The notes: generated by a model not told the origin, from the letters alone. A stretch of 64,000 nucleotides of DNA from Aurifilum marmelostoma (GCA_027559495.1 JAMXSV010000016.1:310001-374000); one strand, 5' to 3'; numbered from the stretch's first letter, positions 22,918 through 35,483 are shown. Program-made: numbers and translations.

Positions 22918-24154
22918 ATGTTTGCTGCTGCTCGCATCCAGCGCCGTGCCTTTTCGGCCTCTGCTCGCCAGGTGTGTGCTGCCGTGCGCCTCTTTTTGTT
23001 GTTGTTGTTGTTGTTGTTGTTGACCCCCCCTTTGGGTTCGATAACCTGCGCCTCGTGAAGAATCAATGGCTGACAACAGCTCCTCTCCTCCTCCTCCTCC
23101 TCTCCAGCTGTCCAAGGTGACCGTCCTGGGCGCTGCTGGTGGCATCGGCCAGCCCCTGTCCCTGCTTCTCAAGCTCAACCCCAGGGTCACCGAGCTCGCC
23201 CTCTACGATATCCGCCTGGCTCCTGGTAAGCTTTCCCTTCTCCCGCGACCGCCTTTCCTTTGACCCGAAGCAAGCACCACCGCTGACCGTCTGGCCCCCT
23301 CGCCTCCACCTCAGGTGTTGCCGCCGACATCTCCCACATCAACACCAAGTCTACCGTCCAGGGCTATGACCCTACCGCGTCCGGCCTGTCCTCCGCCCTC
23401 AAGGGCTCCGAGGTTGTGCTGATCCCCGCCGGTGTTCCCCGCAAGCCCGGCATGAGCCGTGACGACCTCTTCAACACCAACGCCTCCATCGTCCGCGACC
23501 TGGCCAAGGCCTGCGCCGAGTCCTGCCCCGAGGCCAACATCCTCGTCATCTCGAACCCCGTCAACTCGACGGTCCCCATCGTCTCCGAGGTCTTCAAGGC
23601 CCGTGGTGTCTACAACCCCAAGCGCCTCTTCGGTGTCACCACCCTCGACGTCGTCCGCGCCTCCCGCTTCGTCTCCGCCCTCAAGGGCACCGACCCCGCC
23701 GACGAGAACATCACCGTCGTCGGTGGCCACAGCGGCGTCACCATCGTCCCCCCTCTTCAGCCAGTCCAACCACCCCGACCTCTCCTCCAACGCCGAGCTG
23801 GTCAACCGCGTTCAGTTCGGCGGTGACGAGGTCGTCAAGGCCAAGGACGGCGCCGGCTCCGCCACCCTGTCCATGGCCATGGCTGGTGCCCGCATGGCTG
23901 AGTCCCTCCTCCGCGCCGCCCAGGGCGAGAAGGGTGTCATCGAGCCCACCTTTGTCGACTCTCCTCTCTACAAGGACCAGGGCGTCGACTTCTTCTCCTC
24001 CAAGGTCAAGCTCGGCCCCAACGGTGTCGAGAAGATCCTGCCCCTCGGCAAGCTCGACGCCAACGAGGAGAAGATGCTCGAGGCCTGTCTCGCCGACCTC
24101 AAGAAGAACATCGAGAAGGGTGTCGCCTTCGTCGCCAAGAACCCCGGCGCGTAA
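22918..24154 (+). CDS. mitochondrial malate dehydrogenase (one-base insertion in consensus)
   Basis: NAD-dependent interconversion of malate and oxaloacetate in the TCA cycle. Exons 22918-22971, 23108-23225 and 23315-24154. Exon 1 encodes a mitochondrial presequence, MFAAARIQRRAFSASARQ (Arg/Ala/Ser, no acid). The NAD-binding loop is VLGAAGGIGQPLSLLLK. Catalytic and substrate residues are in VPRKPGMSRDDLF, ISNPVNST, TTLDVVRASRF and the His of GGHSG. Directly after HSGVTIVP the frame breaks at a C6 run (23748-23753); with five C the sequence continues into LFSQSNHPDL and reads to the end at KNPGA. The exon sum is 1012 nt (3n+1); corrected length is 336 aa, the usual size. An essential gene with perfect conservation on both sides argues for a consensus error. 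Confidence 0.95.
22993..23021. repeat. (TTG)n repeat in MDH intron 1
   Basis: About nine TTG/GTT units inside the first intron; a CTC repeat follows near its acceptor (23080-23104). Confidence 0.9.
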
Positions 24155-24816
24155 AGCAGTGCCTCTTTATGACAGAGAAATGGAGGTCTCCCCTCCCTCC
24201 ACACGCTAGATGGTCCCGGTCGGCTAGCTAGATCAATTTTCAGGTCTGACGTCTCTCGGTCTGGAGTTTCTCGTCTCTTCTACGACTTTGCGGCAGTAAC
24301 AGGACAGACACATGGAAAAAGCAAAGAAGGTGGATGGCTGCTCATGGCGTAGTCTAGTCTCTTTTTCGTGTCCTTCGGGACTAATAGACCGCTTGTATCA
24401 TAGCAAGATGATTTCCTCTGGATTTGTCCATGCAAGATGTGCGCGAATGTCTCTGACCGGTCGATTTACAAGATTCCTCGTGTCATCCCGACGAGGCAGT
24501 GCTTCAATCTAGACCGTTGTGAAGGCTACACATAAGGTACAGTAGCCCAAAACATTGCAACAAGTCAAACATGACCTCGAGTTACGTGGACTGGTCAACA
24601 CAGGTCTCATCGAGAGTAGGCTATGGAGAGCGATGATGTATTAGGAACAACAATAAATGTCTACGCATCTAGACTCTCTTTTGTAGACCATAAACATGCC
24701 CCCTTTCTTCACCAAATCATTGAGGCAGTTTCGTCTAGTTCTGTCTAGCATCTTTTTTGAGACATCCCGCTGCATTTGTGGATTCACATAGCCAACCACG
24801 GACCCCTTGCTCCTGA
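24155..24816. other. convergent 3' region
   Basis: The 3' flanks of malate dehydrogenase and the P5A ATPase face each other. No gene recognised. Confidence 0.5.
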
Positions 24817-27800
24817 TCAGCGACCCTCCGTCCAGGCTTGCAGGCGCTGCCTCTGCTGCTCGACCTTGCGTTCGAACTCGGCTACCTTCTCCAGCCTTAG
24901 GCGCTCTTCCTCTGCCTCCTTCTTCTTCTGCAGCTCCTGCCGGCGTGCCAGCTCCCTCTCGAGCTGATCGGGCCTGCGCAGCGCAATGTCGCGGGGCCGG
25001 TAGTCCGAGAACAGCCTCTTCAGCACCACCTCGATCACCCAGCACGCAACATAGTCGATGATCATCACCATGGTCATGGTGGACCTGAACTCGGCAGTGA
25101 AGGGCACCAGCTTCATTTGTTCGTTGAGCTCTGGGATGAACTCGGTGGAGCAAGAGAAGGCGATAGCAGTCACACCAACGATGCCGTAGAACATGCCCTT
25201 GTTCTCCGAGAGGGATTCGCGGAAGGGTCTGCCTTGGTAGTTCACTGCAAAAGTGCTGATCTGTTGAATGAGCTGGAGGAGGTAGACGGCGCTGTTGAGC
25301 AGTGATGGTGAGAACTCGGCCTCGAGGTCGACAATTTCGGAGCGACTGCGACCGTGAGAACATTAGCACGCTGGTAACGCGATAGGAAGACAAGGAAACA
25401 AAACAAAAAAAAAAAATATGGAATGATTGGTCGACTTACGGCTCAATCGTATCACAGTAATTCGAAATGTAAATCAGGGTGACAATGTGAACGGCAAATT
25501 GACCGAGGATGGAGCCGATGATGTAAAAGTTGAAGATGTTTGGCTGTGGCCGCTCCTTGGAGAGACCCTCGACAGACTTGGCGCGGGAGATGGACAAGAA
25601 GCATACACTCATGAGCATGCCGCTGATCGTGTACTGGCCGTCGCCGAACTTGATGCCCTCGAGATACAGGACACTCAGACTGTAGGCGGTAATCAGACAG
25701 TTGAGTGCGAGGATCTTGTACATCTGGATGGTGGCAACAAGCGTGCAACGACCCTGGCGGATGATGTTGGGGATAGCCATAACGTTGCGCAGCTTGGACG
25801 TAAAGGGAGCAGCCACAGAGGCATCACCAAGCTTCAGGGCAGGAGGCTCGCCGTCGTCAATCTCGCTGTCCGCCATCGACTGCTGCAGTTTCTCGGCAAA
25901 GCTCTGCATCTTCTTGGAAGCCTCTGCCTGCCTGGCAGCACGGGGATCCGTGTTCATAAGCTGCTGAGCGGCCGGTGAAGTCACGGTCTCGATTGGCATT
26001 TCATGTCCTTGCGAGCGAGCGTATTCGGCGGGAGAGACGCCCTTCTTCTGCGCCTCGCGTTCGATGGCCTTTTGGTAGTTAGGGTTGCTCGGTCCCGGAG
26101 GATATAGGTGAGCGATCAGGGGCGGAACAGGAGGCGCAGGCTGGTTGAAACGCTTCATCAGATCGACCTGCTTCTGGTACATCTCCTTGATCTTTGTGTT
26201 CCGAGAATGCTCGGCAATACGATTGAGATCCTCGGGAGTCCCGTTGAGCAGGGCGATGCCGATGTGAGCTTGCTTCAGAGCACCAACATCATTCGTTCCG
26301 TCGCCCGCCATCAAGGTGAAATAGCCCATGTCCTTGTAGCCAAGCAAAAGCTCTTCCTTCTGCTTTGGCGAGACTCGGGCGTACACCCAGGTGTACCGCA
26401 GAATCTGCTTCCAGCCAATCTGATCTTTGAACTTGGCCAGGGCATAGCCAGTCACGCACAGGTCATATTTGGTCAGGATATCTGAGCTGATGGGCTGAGA
26501 AGGATCGACTTGAATGTTAGTGTGTCCATCAACGCTGTGCCAGATGAGCTTCTCTCCGTTGGCGTTCTGCTCAGGGGCGTCCAAAATGAGCACATCCCGG
26601 TCGACGATCTCGACTTCTCGAGCAACATGCACAGCAGTGAGGGGGTTGTCTCCAGTGATCATGACAACTCTGTGGCTGCTCTCGTTGAGCATCTGGACAG
26701 CTTGCTTTGCGTCCTCCTTTAGCGGAGTGTGCAGAACCAGGAAACCCGCAAAAGTGAGCGCAGACTCCACAGCCTCACGCTTGAGCTCGTTGATCCTCTT
26801 GGAGCCCAGCTCATCTCCGGAGGACAGCTGCTTGTACGCGAGGGCCAGAACACGGGAGCCCCGTCGGGTGAAATACTTGAACGTCTCCTCGTAATTGTCG
26901 GGAACCTTGACAAGCATGTTCATGATAGTCTCCGGAGCGCCCTTCACGCCGACATAAGTTCCGACAATCTGCTCGCCCGTCTTGGGATCCTTGCTGTTCA
27001 CGGTGGCAACAGAGCTCTGGCGCTTCAGGGCAGAAGAGAACTGGAAACGGCGCTTGATCTGAACGGTTCCCTGCACACCGCCAGCGGCAGCTGTAGCAGG
27101 TTTGTGCATCAGGGTATCGTTCTTTCCGAGATTCCAGCCAAGAGCCGCCAGTGTCGCCTTCTCCATAGGATCTCCCACGATGTCACCTTCGTCAAGCTTG
27201 ACGAGGGCATGGGCGGTGGCCAGGACCAGGGTTGTGTTGATGCCGGTGTCCTTGACGGGTGTCATGTGGCTGTGGGCGCCATCGGATTCCAGGGGCGTTG
27301 AGGTACCAGATTTGCCCAGACCAAGACCAGCAATGCCTTCAACAACTAGATCCTCTCCAGTAAGAGTACCGGTCTTGTCAAAACAAGCGACGTCGACACG
27401 TCCCGCAAAAGGGATGCGGAACGGCTCGGTACAGAAGATGGCGTATTTGGCGAGGGCAGACAGACTCGTGTTGACAGCTAGACTCAGCTCCATGGGTAGC
27501 TCAGGAGGCACGACGCTGGTGACGATGAGGATACAGTCCAGCAGGAGCTTCGATCGCTTGCGGTCCTTCTCGACGCCGTCCGTCCATACATACCAGGATG
27601 CGGCAATCGCGAAGACAAGAAGAAACAGAATGAACAGGAGAGCTTCGGCGTTGTTGGCTGATACACGCTCGGTCGAGTAGATCATTGTGCGGACCAAACT
27701 GCCCTGCGAGGTCTCGAATCCTGTCTTCATGACGATGGCCATGGCGCCGTTGTCTGGCGGGAGAGGGACTCCGGAGGCGACTGGTGGCCTTTGCTCATCG

Positions 27801-28971
27801 GGATTACCGTGGGTAATCTGAAGGACCTTGGTACCACCCCACAGGAAGGCGTTCTTGTCGAGACCCTCGGTCTCTATAGTCGCATCGGCGGGACGCAGCT
27901 GGATTGATTCCTTGAGCAGAGGCGTGCTCTCCCCTGAAAGCATGGCCTCGTTGACGATGGCCGTTCCCTCCACCAAGAGCATATCGCAGGCGACACCGCT
28001 GTCCTCCTTGGTTCGGCCGACGGAGACGAGATCGCCGGGCAAGAGTTTGTCACTGTAGGTCTCTGTCCACTTCCCCAATCGGTAGACCAACAGCTCGTAT
28101 GGCTTGATGCTCATTCCCCGGAACTCGTTCAAGGTGCGCTGGCGTTGCCAGACAACGGTGCTCTCAAAGACAACGAGCATGAACAGTGTAAACAGCGAGT
28201 AGTACCAGTAGTCGTCAAGCATCCACAGGCCAACGCAGAAGATCTGGAACACAAAGAAGGGCGCGACGGCGTGTTCCTTGAAAAGCTCGGTAAAGGTCGG
28301 GACGGGAATGTCGAAGGTGTTCGTCCCATAGTATTGCTCCAAGCTCTTGAGCTCTGCGGCACTCGTTATACCCTTGGATTTCTGGAAAGACCCGATGGTC
28401 GGCTTCGGGTCTGCATCGATTGCATATGTCAGAGTGGCGAACGTCTTCGTCTCGGGGCTGTACAGGAATCGGCGCTTCTGGAAGAGGAACGAGACGTTGA
28501 TCTTGTCTCCGACCTGAAGTGTTGAGCAGTTTAGTATGACGCAGGCGCATAGAGATTGAGGGCTATCTGCAGCCAAAAGAAAGAAGAAGAAGAAAAGCCT
28601 ACCTTTTCACGTTCGAGCTGGCAAATATCGGCAGCACCGGCATTCGCGATGGGAACGACCTTGATCAGCTGGGCCTCATCGACAGACCTGGCAGCTTTGG
28701 CAGTGAAAATTCCCCTCAGATCAACGCTCCAGTGGGTACTCAGCCAGAACAAGCTCTGGAAAGTGATGATTGTTCCCATCCATACAAAGGTCCATTCTTG
28801 GCCACCAATGTGTTGATCATAGAGTTCAGGGCTGAGGTAGATGGCCAGGAAGATTGGCCATGCGATAGTGAAGGGCCATATGTATGCATGTAGGAAGAGA
28901 GGTCGTGGAGACAGAAGCTCAGCAGATTGGATCTGCGAGTTGTCCACGAGCCTCGGAGGCGGCGGCGCCAT
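24817..28971 (-). CDS. SPF1: P5A-type ATPase (Spf1/ATP13A1-like), ER
   Basis: ER P-type ATPase that, in yeast and human, extracts mis-inserted transmembrane helices; loss disturbs ER homeostasis and sterol/manganese balance. Exons 28971-28603, 28513-25440 and 25345-24817 sum to 3972 nt, 1323 aa, the normal P5A length. Seen: the actuator loop NEAMLSGESTPL, the P5A-specific VPPELPMELS in TM4, phosphorylation motif FDKTGTLTGEDL, the nucleotide-binding KGAPETI, and hinge MAGDGTNDVGALK. A long cytosolic insertion before the last TM segments (Pro/Glu rich, PPGPSNPNYQKA to IDDGEPP) is typical. The C-terminus is a charged coiled-coil (ERELARRQELQKKKEAEEE). Both introns are canonical GT-AG. Confidence 0.95.
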
Positions 28972-29724
28972 ATTGAGGTCACACGCAACCTATATGAGGA
29001 AGGGTGGTCAGGAAAGGGGGAAAAAAAAAGGTGGTTTAATGATCCATGCGCCGAGTAACAGGATGCAATGGATATTGCAGAACAAGTCTCACCCAGGCTT
29101 CCCAAGAAAGACTGAATGTCAGCACACCGGCCTAAGTTGTGGGAAGCTGTGTTGTAGGCAGAATGTTTGGGTGACGACAAGAAATTTGGAGTTTCTTGGA
29201 GTCGTTATCTGGCTACTTTGATACAGGCAGGCAACTGCCCTGTAGCGTGTAGCTTAGCTTCCCCAATTCAGCAGCGCACAGACCAGTCCTAGCAGCACAG
29301 GACCCCATGCTTAAGCTTACTGGGGCTGCTGGGGCTGCTGGGGCTGCTTCTTCAGGCTTCGTTACCCTTCTCCTTTGACAACCAGCATGGTTCTCATGTA
29401 CCAAGGCATCCTGATCTAGTGCTTCCCCTCTCAACAAGGACAGCGCATCACTTCTTCACGGAGATTATCCAGAATATATAGGTTGAGGATATGTGAAATG
29501 CGATCGAGACCACCTGTAACATTCATGCCAGCTTCGAAATTTGTACTGATCAAGCCAGGGTCTCAGGGCTCAGGTGGCAATGGCCCCACTCAGGCTTGCC
29601 TCCCGACAAGCTGGATTGAGATACAGTATTTAGACTCACTCATGAGGCCCCCTCGTGTACCATAGTGACAAAACAATGATGAGAAAGGAGGGTGGGGTGG
29701 TGGATACACCAGCTACAGACAGTA
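28972..29724. other. intergenic, no gene seen
   Basis: Promoter of the P5A ATPase and 3' flank of the MOSC gene. It contains a short tandem CTGGGG repeat at 29320-29346 (CTGCTGGGG units). Confidence 0.45.
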
Positions 29725-30794
29725 TCATTTATATGGGGGCCAATCCCAGACACAGCGTTCCTCCTGTGACTTTGTAACCCCCACAACATCGCCCACACTG
29801 ATCTCTGCCTCATCGTTCACAAGGAAACCATACCGTCCAAAGATTGGCGACCACCGGTTACCTCGGTCGACTCTCCGGTCGCGCATCAGCTTCTTCAACA
29901 CCTTGCCGGACTCCCCTGTGCCTGGTCTCCCTGTCGTGTAGTCCACATTGATTGAGGCGCAACGCCCGCAGTTCCCCGTTAGGACAAGTCGAGGCCCTCC
30001 GTCAACAGCAATCTCACCCCAGAAGTCCTCTTCGAAAGCCTCTTCACCGTCGATGACTATGTTGGGCCGGAACTTGCGCATATCCATCTCCTCGCCCTCG
30101 GGGAGACGGTCGCTCACGTCCCTAACGGACGCCTCAGTGGTGATGAGAAAAGCGGCCACGCAGGTGAAGGTCAGCCAGTGCGGGTCCTGTTGTTCTGTGC
30201 CGGTGAGATAGCTTGTCATCGAGGAGAGCCAACCCTGGTTCTTCTGTCGCTGGGCGTAGGGCGACATGGTTCCCAGGACAGGTCGTCTCGCGTCGCCGAC
30301 ATAGACCAGCATAGCCTGAAACCCGAAGCATGAGCTGAACCACGAGCTGTACTTCTCAGGCATGCGGTAGCCCAGGCACTTGCTCCCATAGAGGTCCACC
30401 TCGACAGTGTCGGACTCCGAAATGTCAGGGTCTAAGGGGATGGAGAGAGCCGTCTTTTGTTCAGGCGTCGGTGGGAAAAGCGGCTCCTCCGGAATTTGAT
30501 ACCTCACAATAATGTTCCCGTCAACCATCTCCTGGGCGAACAGGGCGCAGGCTGGGAATCTGACGACCTCTATGGGCTCCAGGTGGCCATCGTCGTGTAT
30601 CTTTAGGAGCATGAACCGGCGGTCGTACCGCACTCCTTGCCGGTCAAGCCTCGCATGCTGCAGCGAGATGCCCCGCAGAGACTTGATCGGGTAAACGTAG
30701 AGCTACAACAATCATTAGCATGGCAAGCTGCTGCAAGGACTTACTACGGTTGTTGGCTCAAATTGATGGCGTCTCTCACCTGTGTAACCTTCAT
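29725..30794 (-). CDS. MOSC-domain protein (mARC/MOSC family)
   Basis: Probable molybdenum-cofactor-dependent reductase-type protein related to mitochondrial amidoxime-reducing component. Exon 1 is only 15 nt (30794-30780, MKVTQ); exon 2 is 30702-29725. Together 993 nt, 330 aa. The N-terminal MOSC beta-barrel domain begins LYVYPIKSLRGISL with DRRFMLL. The MOSC domain carries RPNIVIDG, the FEEDFWGEI strand and the conserved Cys region GNCGRCASINVDYTTG; the Cys before R-C is where Mo would bind. No mitochondrial presequence or TM segment is obvious, unlike human mARC. The tiny first exon was chosen because the ATG-plus-four-codon leader splices in frame onto the conserved LYVYPIKS block. Confidence 0.88.
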
Positions 30795-31816
30795 CGTTAT
30801 CTGTGTGCTGTCATCTTGAGGCTTAACATCGGGTTAACACCAATCATGGTCATGAACTTAAACAGTTTCCCCGCGCTTAATAAATGACAACGGACGCGAT
30901 CGACGCCCTATGCTAACCGGGACACGTCACTCCCCGTTTCCTTGTCAAGCACATGTTCAGGAATGCTCTGGCTGCGTCAGCATAGCTGCTTATCTGTCGT
31001 TTGACTTTGATAACTACAGATGACTCAGAACAGGTAGGGTAATTAGCGAAGCATCGATACGAATTGACTGATGAATTACAGTAACCTGTAAGCTGTAGCT
31101 GCGTAGCTCAGTCGCGCTTCAGCCCTGTAGGCAATGTCTACAGCAGCTGCCTATGTATTAATAGCACCAAGCCCAGTTGACAACAATGGCTTCTAGCCTT
31201 CCACTCGAAGGACCTCGGGGTTCAACAGGGCGATGGTCCTCCCCCCTGGGGCACTTAGCAACGCCGCCACTCATCGGGCAGTAAGAGACCAACACCATGT
31301 CGCCGGAACGTGGCATCGAATCCCTAGAAATAGACTTTCAATACCACCTTCGTAAGACCACATTGCTAATACTGGAGTCAATGATAGTAAGGCAGGGCGT
31401 CCTTGCAATTGAGCAATCGATTCTGTATTGCAATGCCTTCGAGACAGCCTTGATAAGCTTGATAAAGCCAATGAGTTTATTTTGGGCAGACCGTTGCTAT
31501 TGTCATTCATCCTGCTTAATATTGTGCGGCGCGTCATCTGCGCATGCCACACAACTTGCAATGTTTCTCAGGTAGAAACACACAAAGGATAAGATTGTCG
31601 TCAAGCTTTCCACCCCTGAAGTATTTTGGAAATGTATAATATAAATCTCTTCGCCCGTACTCCTCAACCTGTCATTCAGGATGCTAGCCAGTTGGCGCAT
31701 CCTTAACCTATTGAAGAAAATCGGTTACTAAATTTAATTATAAGCAGAATTACTTACCTAGATTACTGACATTGACAGATCTACACCTGTGGAATACGTG
31801 CCCACCATACTACAAC
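30795..31816. other. intergenic, AT-rich, no gene seen
   Basis: No coding signal on either strand. It is more AT-rich than the gene blocks, especially 31700-31760 before the secreted-protein gene. Confidence 0.45.
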
Positions 31817-32409
31817 ATGAGGGTTTTCAAGGTCTCACTTACATCTAGCCTCATACTTCTCTTGCCCCTAGTTTGTCACGCAGCTCCAGGACCAAACATT
31901 CCAGCCATGGCCATCATCACCACCAGGGGTGACCTGTCGCCACACATGGACTGCTACAACGGAGGTAAACAGTTCCAGTCTATGGGGAGCTGGGACATGG
32001 TCAACGCTACTGTTTTGGCCCTCTGCAGAGACTTTGCCGGTTACAACGGTCATACTTTCAAAATTGGCGATTCGGTAAGCCATTTCCTCTTCATCTCCAT
32101 CTTCTCCCGCTGAGAACTCTTTCAAGCTGACATCAAGCAAAGATCAATTCATGTGCAGACATCACAGCAGGTCACGGCCCCCATATCAACCTTGCCATGA
32201 AGTACAAGGGCGAGGCCGAGGCCTGGACTGCCAAGGCTGACCACTACGACGGAGGCCTTGCGTCCTACTGCTGGGCAGCGGTAGAGTGGGCACTGACAGA
32301 GTGTCTCTCTGGAGGCTTGTTCAAGAATCACAGGGTGGGTTCTAGTATGGGCACTGTTGGGTGGCAGTACTGGGATGTGAAGCTCGATCCGAACTCCGGA
32401 GGCTGTTGA
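31817..32409 (+). CDS. small secreted cysteine-rich protein (candidate effector)
   Basis: Family not recognised. Exons 31817-32074 and 32143-32409 sum to 525 nt, 174 aa. A clear signal peptide (MRVFKVSLTSSLILLLPLVCHA) gives a mature chain of about 150 residues with six cysteines (HMDCYN, ALCRD, NSCAD, SYCWA, TECLS, terminal GGC), enough for three disulfides; the last Cys is the last residue. Aromatic residues cluster near the C-terminus (VGWQYWDVK). The intron has a GCTGAC branch site 15 nt before its acceptor. Small size, secretion and paired cysteines match effector or antimicrobial-type secreted proteins, but nothing shows activity. It sits beside a HET gene and transcription factors. Confidence 0.72.
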
Positions 32410-32578
32410 CAGTCTTGCAGATAAGTAGCGGAATTCAAGAGGAGCAAGCTGGCCATTCGTAACGTTATATAAAATTTTCTTGGACTCCAGAATGGACCGC
32501 TGATCCGGATCAGAGCAATATCGGTGGAAACTATGAATCTTGAAGCGTGAAAATCCACTCCTGGCTCTTAGATCAAGG

Positions 32579-35154
32579 TCAATAGAAGTTGAAACTCATG
32601 GCAGATTCACTGCTACCAGCCTGAGCAAAATTGGAAAAGTCCAGTGCACTGAGAGGATCAGGAAGCCAGCTCTCGTCGCTGAAACTCGTCGCCGCCGCCG
32701 CCGTGAAGTCGTTATACTGAGGATTGAGGTAGGAAATTGGTGTTGTCTCGGCAGCGAAAACTGCAGGTTCTGCACGGAGAGCTTCGCGCGGCTGCCCTGC
32801 TGTGAAGTGTTGTGCGCCGCCACGGGTCCGACTCCTAAGCTCATACGTTAGCATTCTGACTCTACAGCTGGCCGCAACGTATGCGACTCATCATGAGATG
32901 CGACCCCTTACATGACATTTCCATCCTCAGGTCGATAGGAGGTTTGGGTTATTCCGGTATAGCCCATGTACCCTATCTGTGGTCGGGGCGTGGTTGCCGC
33001 GGACGCTGTATTGGTTATGCCTCCTGGCCAAGATTGTGTGCCATCATTGGAGATCGTCTCATTGGCTGTGTGCTGCTGTGAACGCCCGGCTCGAGGGGAT
33101 ATTGGGGCGGTGTTGTTCAGCAGCGATCGTTCGCTTGTATCGACTTTGCTTGAATCATCCTTTCTCTTCTTCAGTGCTGATATCAATTGTTGAACGGCAT
33201 GTGCACACGAGCTCGGCCAAGCTGTGCCTCGCTTAGACAGTTTTTCGAGAATAAGAGATGTGCGGCTAGCATAATTCAGAGCAGAGGACGTGCTGGTCAC
33301 TCCTTCGAACGCCGCATACGTGAGAATGAAGCAGCTCATCCAAACTGACCAGGTAAGTAGAGGCCATACTATAACTGGTCGAGTAGCCGCATCGACTGCT
33401 TTGGCCGGTCGTGGACCTAGACAGAGCTCGTACACAGTCTCGATTATCATCCTCGAGGCCTGGATACAAGCCTGCAGCGCCGCCTGGGAGGCGGGCGTTG
33501 GTGGCTTCTTGGCTAACAGCGGTCGGTTCAGGGCAATTGTCGATTCGTGATGGAGGATGAGCAGCAATTTTTGGTAATGCTGGAAAGGGTCGTTCCTGGT
33601 CGGCTCCACATTGCCATTTCCTGAGATACGATCGTCCTCCAGATCATAGTCCATGGCTGTGTCGTGAACCTCATTTGACCATCGTGTCAACCGTGCCTGT
33701 ACATCTAGTGCTCGGTCGATACTGTCTTGTCTGACGTGAAGGCTTTTATGGCGGAGTTCTAGTATCATACCGCGCAGCTGTGCATGCTTCGATAACAAAG
33801 AAAGAAGCTGAAGCTGCTCCGTCCCTGAAGCACGAGGTAAGAAATTGTCAGCGGCCGAGGGGTATAGACCTTATTGACTGAGAAATCACCTTTAGGTCCA
33901 CTGTGGTCTGCAGTGTGAGCATCTGCCGCGTTTCGGTGCGACTCAGCCGTGGGAAGACAAACATCAACATCGTCATCTTGCACGTCGAGGGGCAAACCCA
34001 ACGCTTGGCAGATGAGTCTTTCCAAGCAATAGAAAGACCACCATATCCTCTTTCGCATCATGACCTCATGACTACTGAAGTTTGAATACCGTTGGGGGCA
34101 TCTATGCAGACCCTACTCGGCAATGAGGATTAGCACTTGCTCTTTATGATAGTTTCCCAGAGCGTATGTGAAAAGAGAGAAGTCTGATGGTGCTCTGGAT
34201 CGGATGAAGGAGAAGGCAACGTTGAAGGCACTGGATCGACCCGATTTGTGTCATGATCCGCTTGAAGTGAATGAGCCTTGAAACCACGAGATGACCTACA
34301 AGATGATATGCCATCCTCACAATAACCCCACCCAAGCGAGATGCCATGTTGAATTTGAGAATTGATACGAGGAATAGCTCGACAGCCAAGGCGGCCTGTA
34401 GATTTTTCAGCGAGGCAGGGCTGCCGAGAACGAAGGAAACACACGATGCGACATGGTCGAGGCTGAGGAACACAAGGTCTGAAGGGACAGTGGGGGTGTT
34501 GTTGCTTCTGGGCAACTGACGGGCGTCTGCCAGTGATATGGATAGAATCGATCGCACAATGGCGGCATCGGATGCTGAGGCTCCCTCGATCCCGTTATCT
34601 GCGGCGCGTTCGAGGATCTCGAGCACCTCTGGACCGTGGAGGAAGGGAAACGCTGGATGCCACACGTCAAAGTAGTTCTGGCTCCACTGTATCAGATCCT
34701 CGAATGTCGGCCTCGATCCGCCAGTGCCTCCTACTCCTCCTCCTCCTCCTCCTTCCCCACCACCACCAGCACGCGGAGTAGTCTCATCGTCTCGCCAGAA
34801 ACGAGCATGAGCTGCAGCGCCAGGACTTTCCACGGCCCCCGGGCCAAGTTCCCGCGTACCGTCCAGCTGGTCGTCCTCGCCCGGGACGAGCTGCGAGTGG
34901 GTGCGCGAGGGCTGGCCGCTGTTGCGCGCAAGAATGTCGTAAACAGCGCGTACAAAGTGGATACCAGAACTGCTTCCCACGAAGCGAGGAAGCCCTGGCG
35001 ATTCTCCGTCTCTCATCAAGCCCGTCTCTTGGTTTTCATCGTCGCGGTAGGAATCAGTGCGCCTCCTCTTACCGGCTCGTTCGGTGGTTGGCGACCTTGT
35101 GTCCCCTTGATCCGACCATCCGTCCTCGTTGCCATTAGGTCTCGAGGTGCTCAT
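32579..35154 (-). CDS. fungal transcription factor, middle-homology-region only
   Basis: Regulator with the fungal-specific transcription factor domain but no zinc cluster. Exons 35154-34300, 34112-33890, 33824-32912 and 32834-32579 sum to 2247 nt, 748 aa. The N-terminus is hydrophilic with a basic patch (AGKRRRTD). FVGSSSGIHFVRAVYDILAR then opens the region that normally follows a Zn2Cys6 cluster and linker. A Gly run (PRAGGGGEGGGGGG) is followed by the MHR: FEDLIQWSQNYFDVWHPAFPFLHGPE, ASRLGGVIVRMAYHLGLHR, and RKRIWWSFYCLERLICQALGLP. The C-terminus (PLSALDFSNFAQ) is an acidic/hydrophobic tail as in activators. A 20-codon uORF starts at 35213 and ends in a TGA overlapping the ATG. No cysteine cluster occurs between this gene and the next one upstream. 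Confidence 0.85.
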
Positions 35155-35483
35155 TGTCCCGATATCTCGCTCGTGGGAGGTGGGGTTCCTGCGTAGGACA
35201 GCGACACATTCATGTTGTTGTCATTTTGTGGCTGTAGTGAGAGGGTTCTCTAGTGTATGTATTTGCCCGAATGCAACCTCGGTATAGTGGTAGAATGCAC
35301 TAGAGGACGTACAGGGACGTGGTGGGTGCCATACTAGGATGAGGCGCTGTAGCGCGATATTCAGGCTAGGCAAGTCGGCACACAGCGCCAATAACACCGC
35401 TGGAAATACTGAGGTAGTCTCTCATGATTATTTTCCTATTTCAAGCCCTCCACCAACGCCAGACCGTCCACCGCAAATCATGA

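Noticed and set aside
35274..35300. tRNA-like 5' half (CCTCGGTATAGTGGTAGAATGC)
   Set aside because: Resembles a D-arm/A box, but there is no anticodon arm, T arm or B box downstream.
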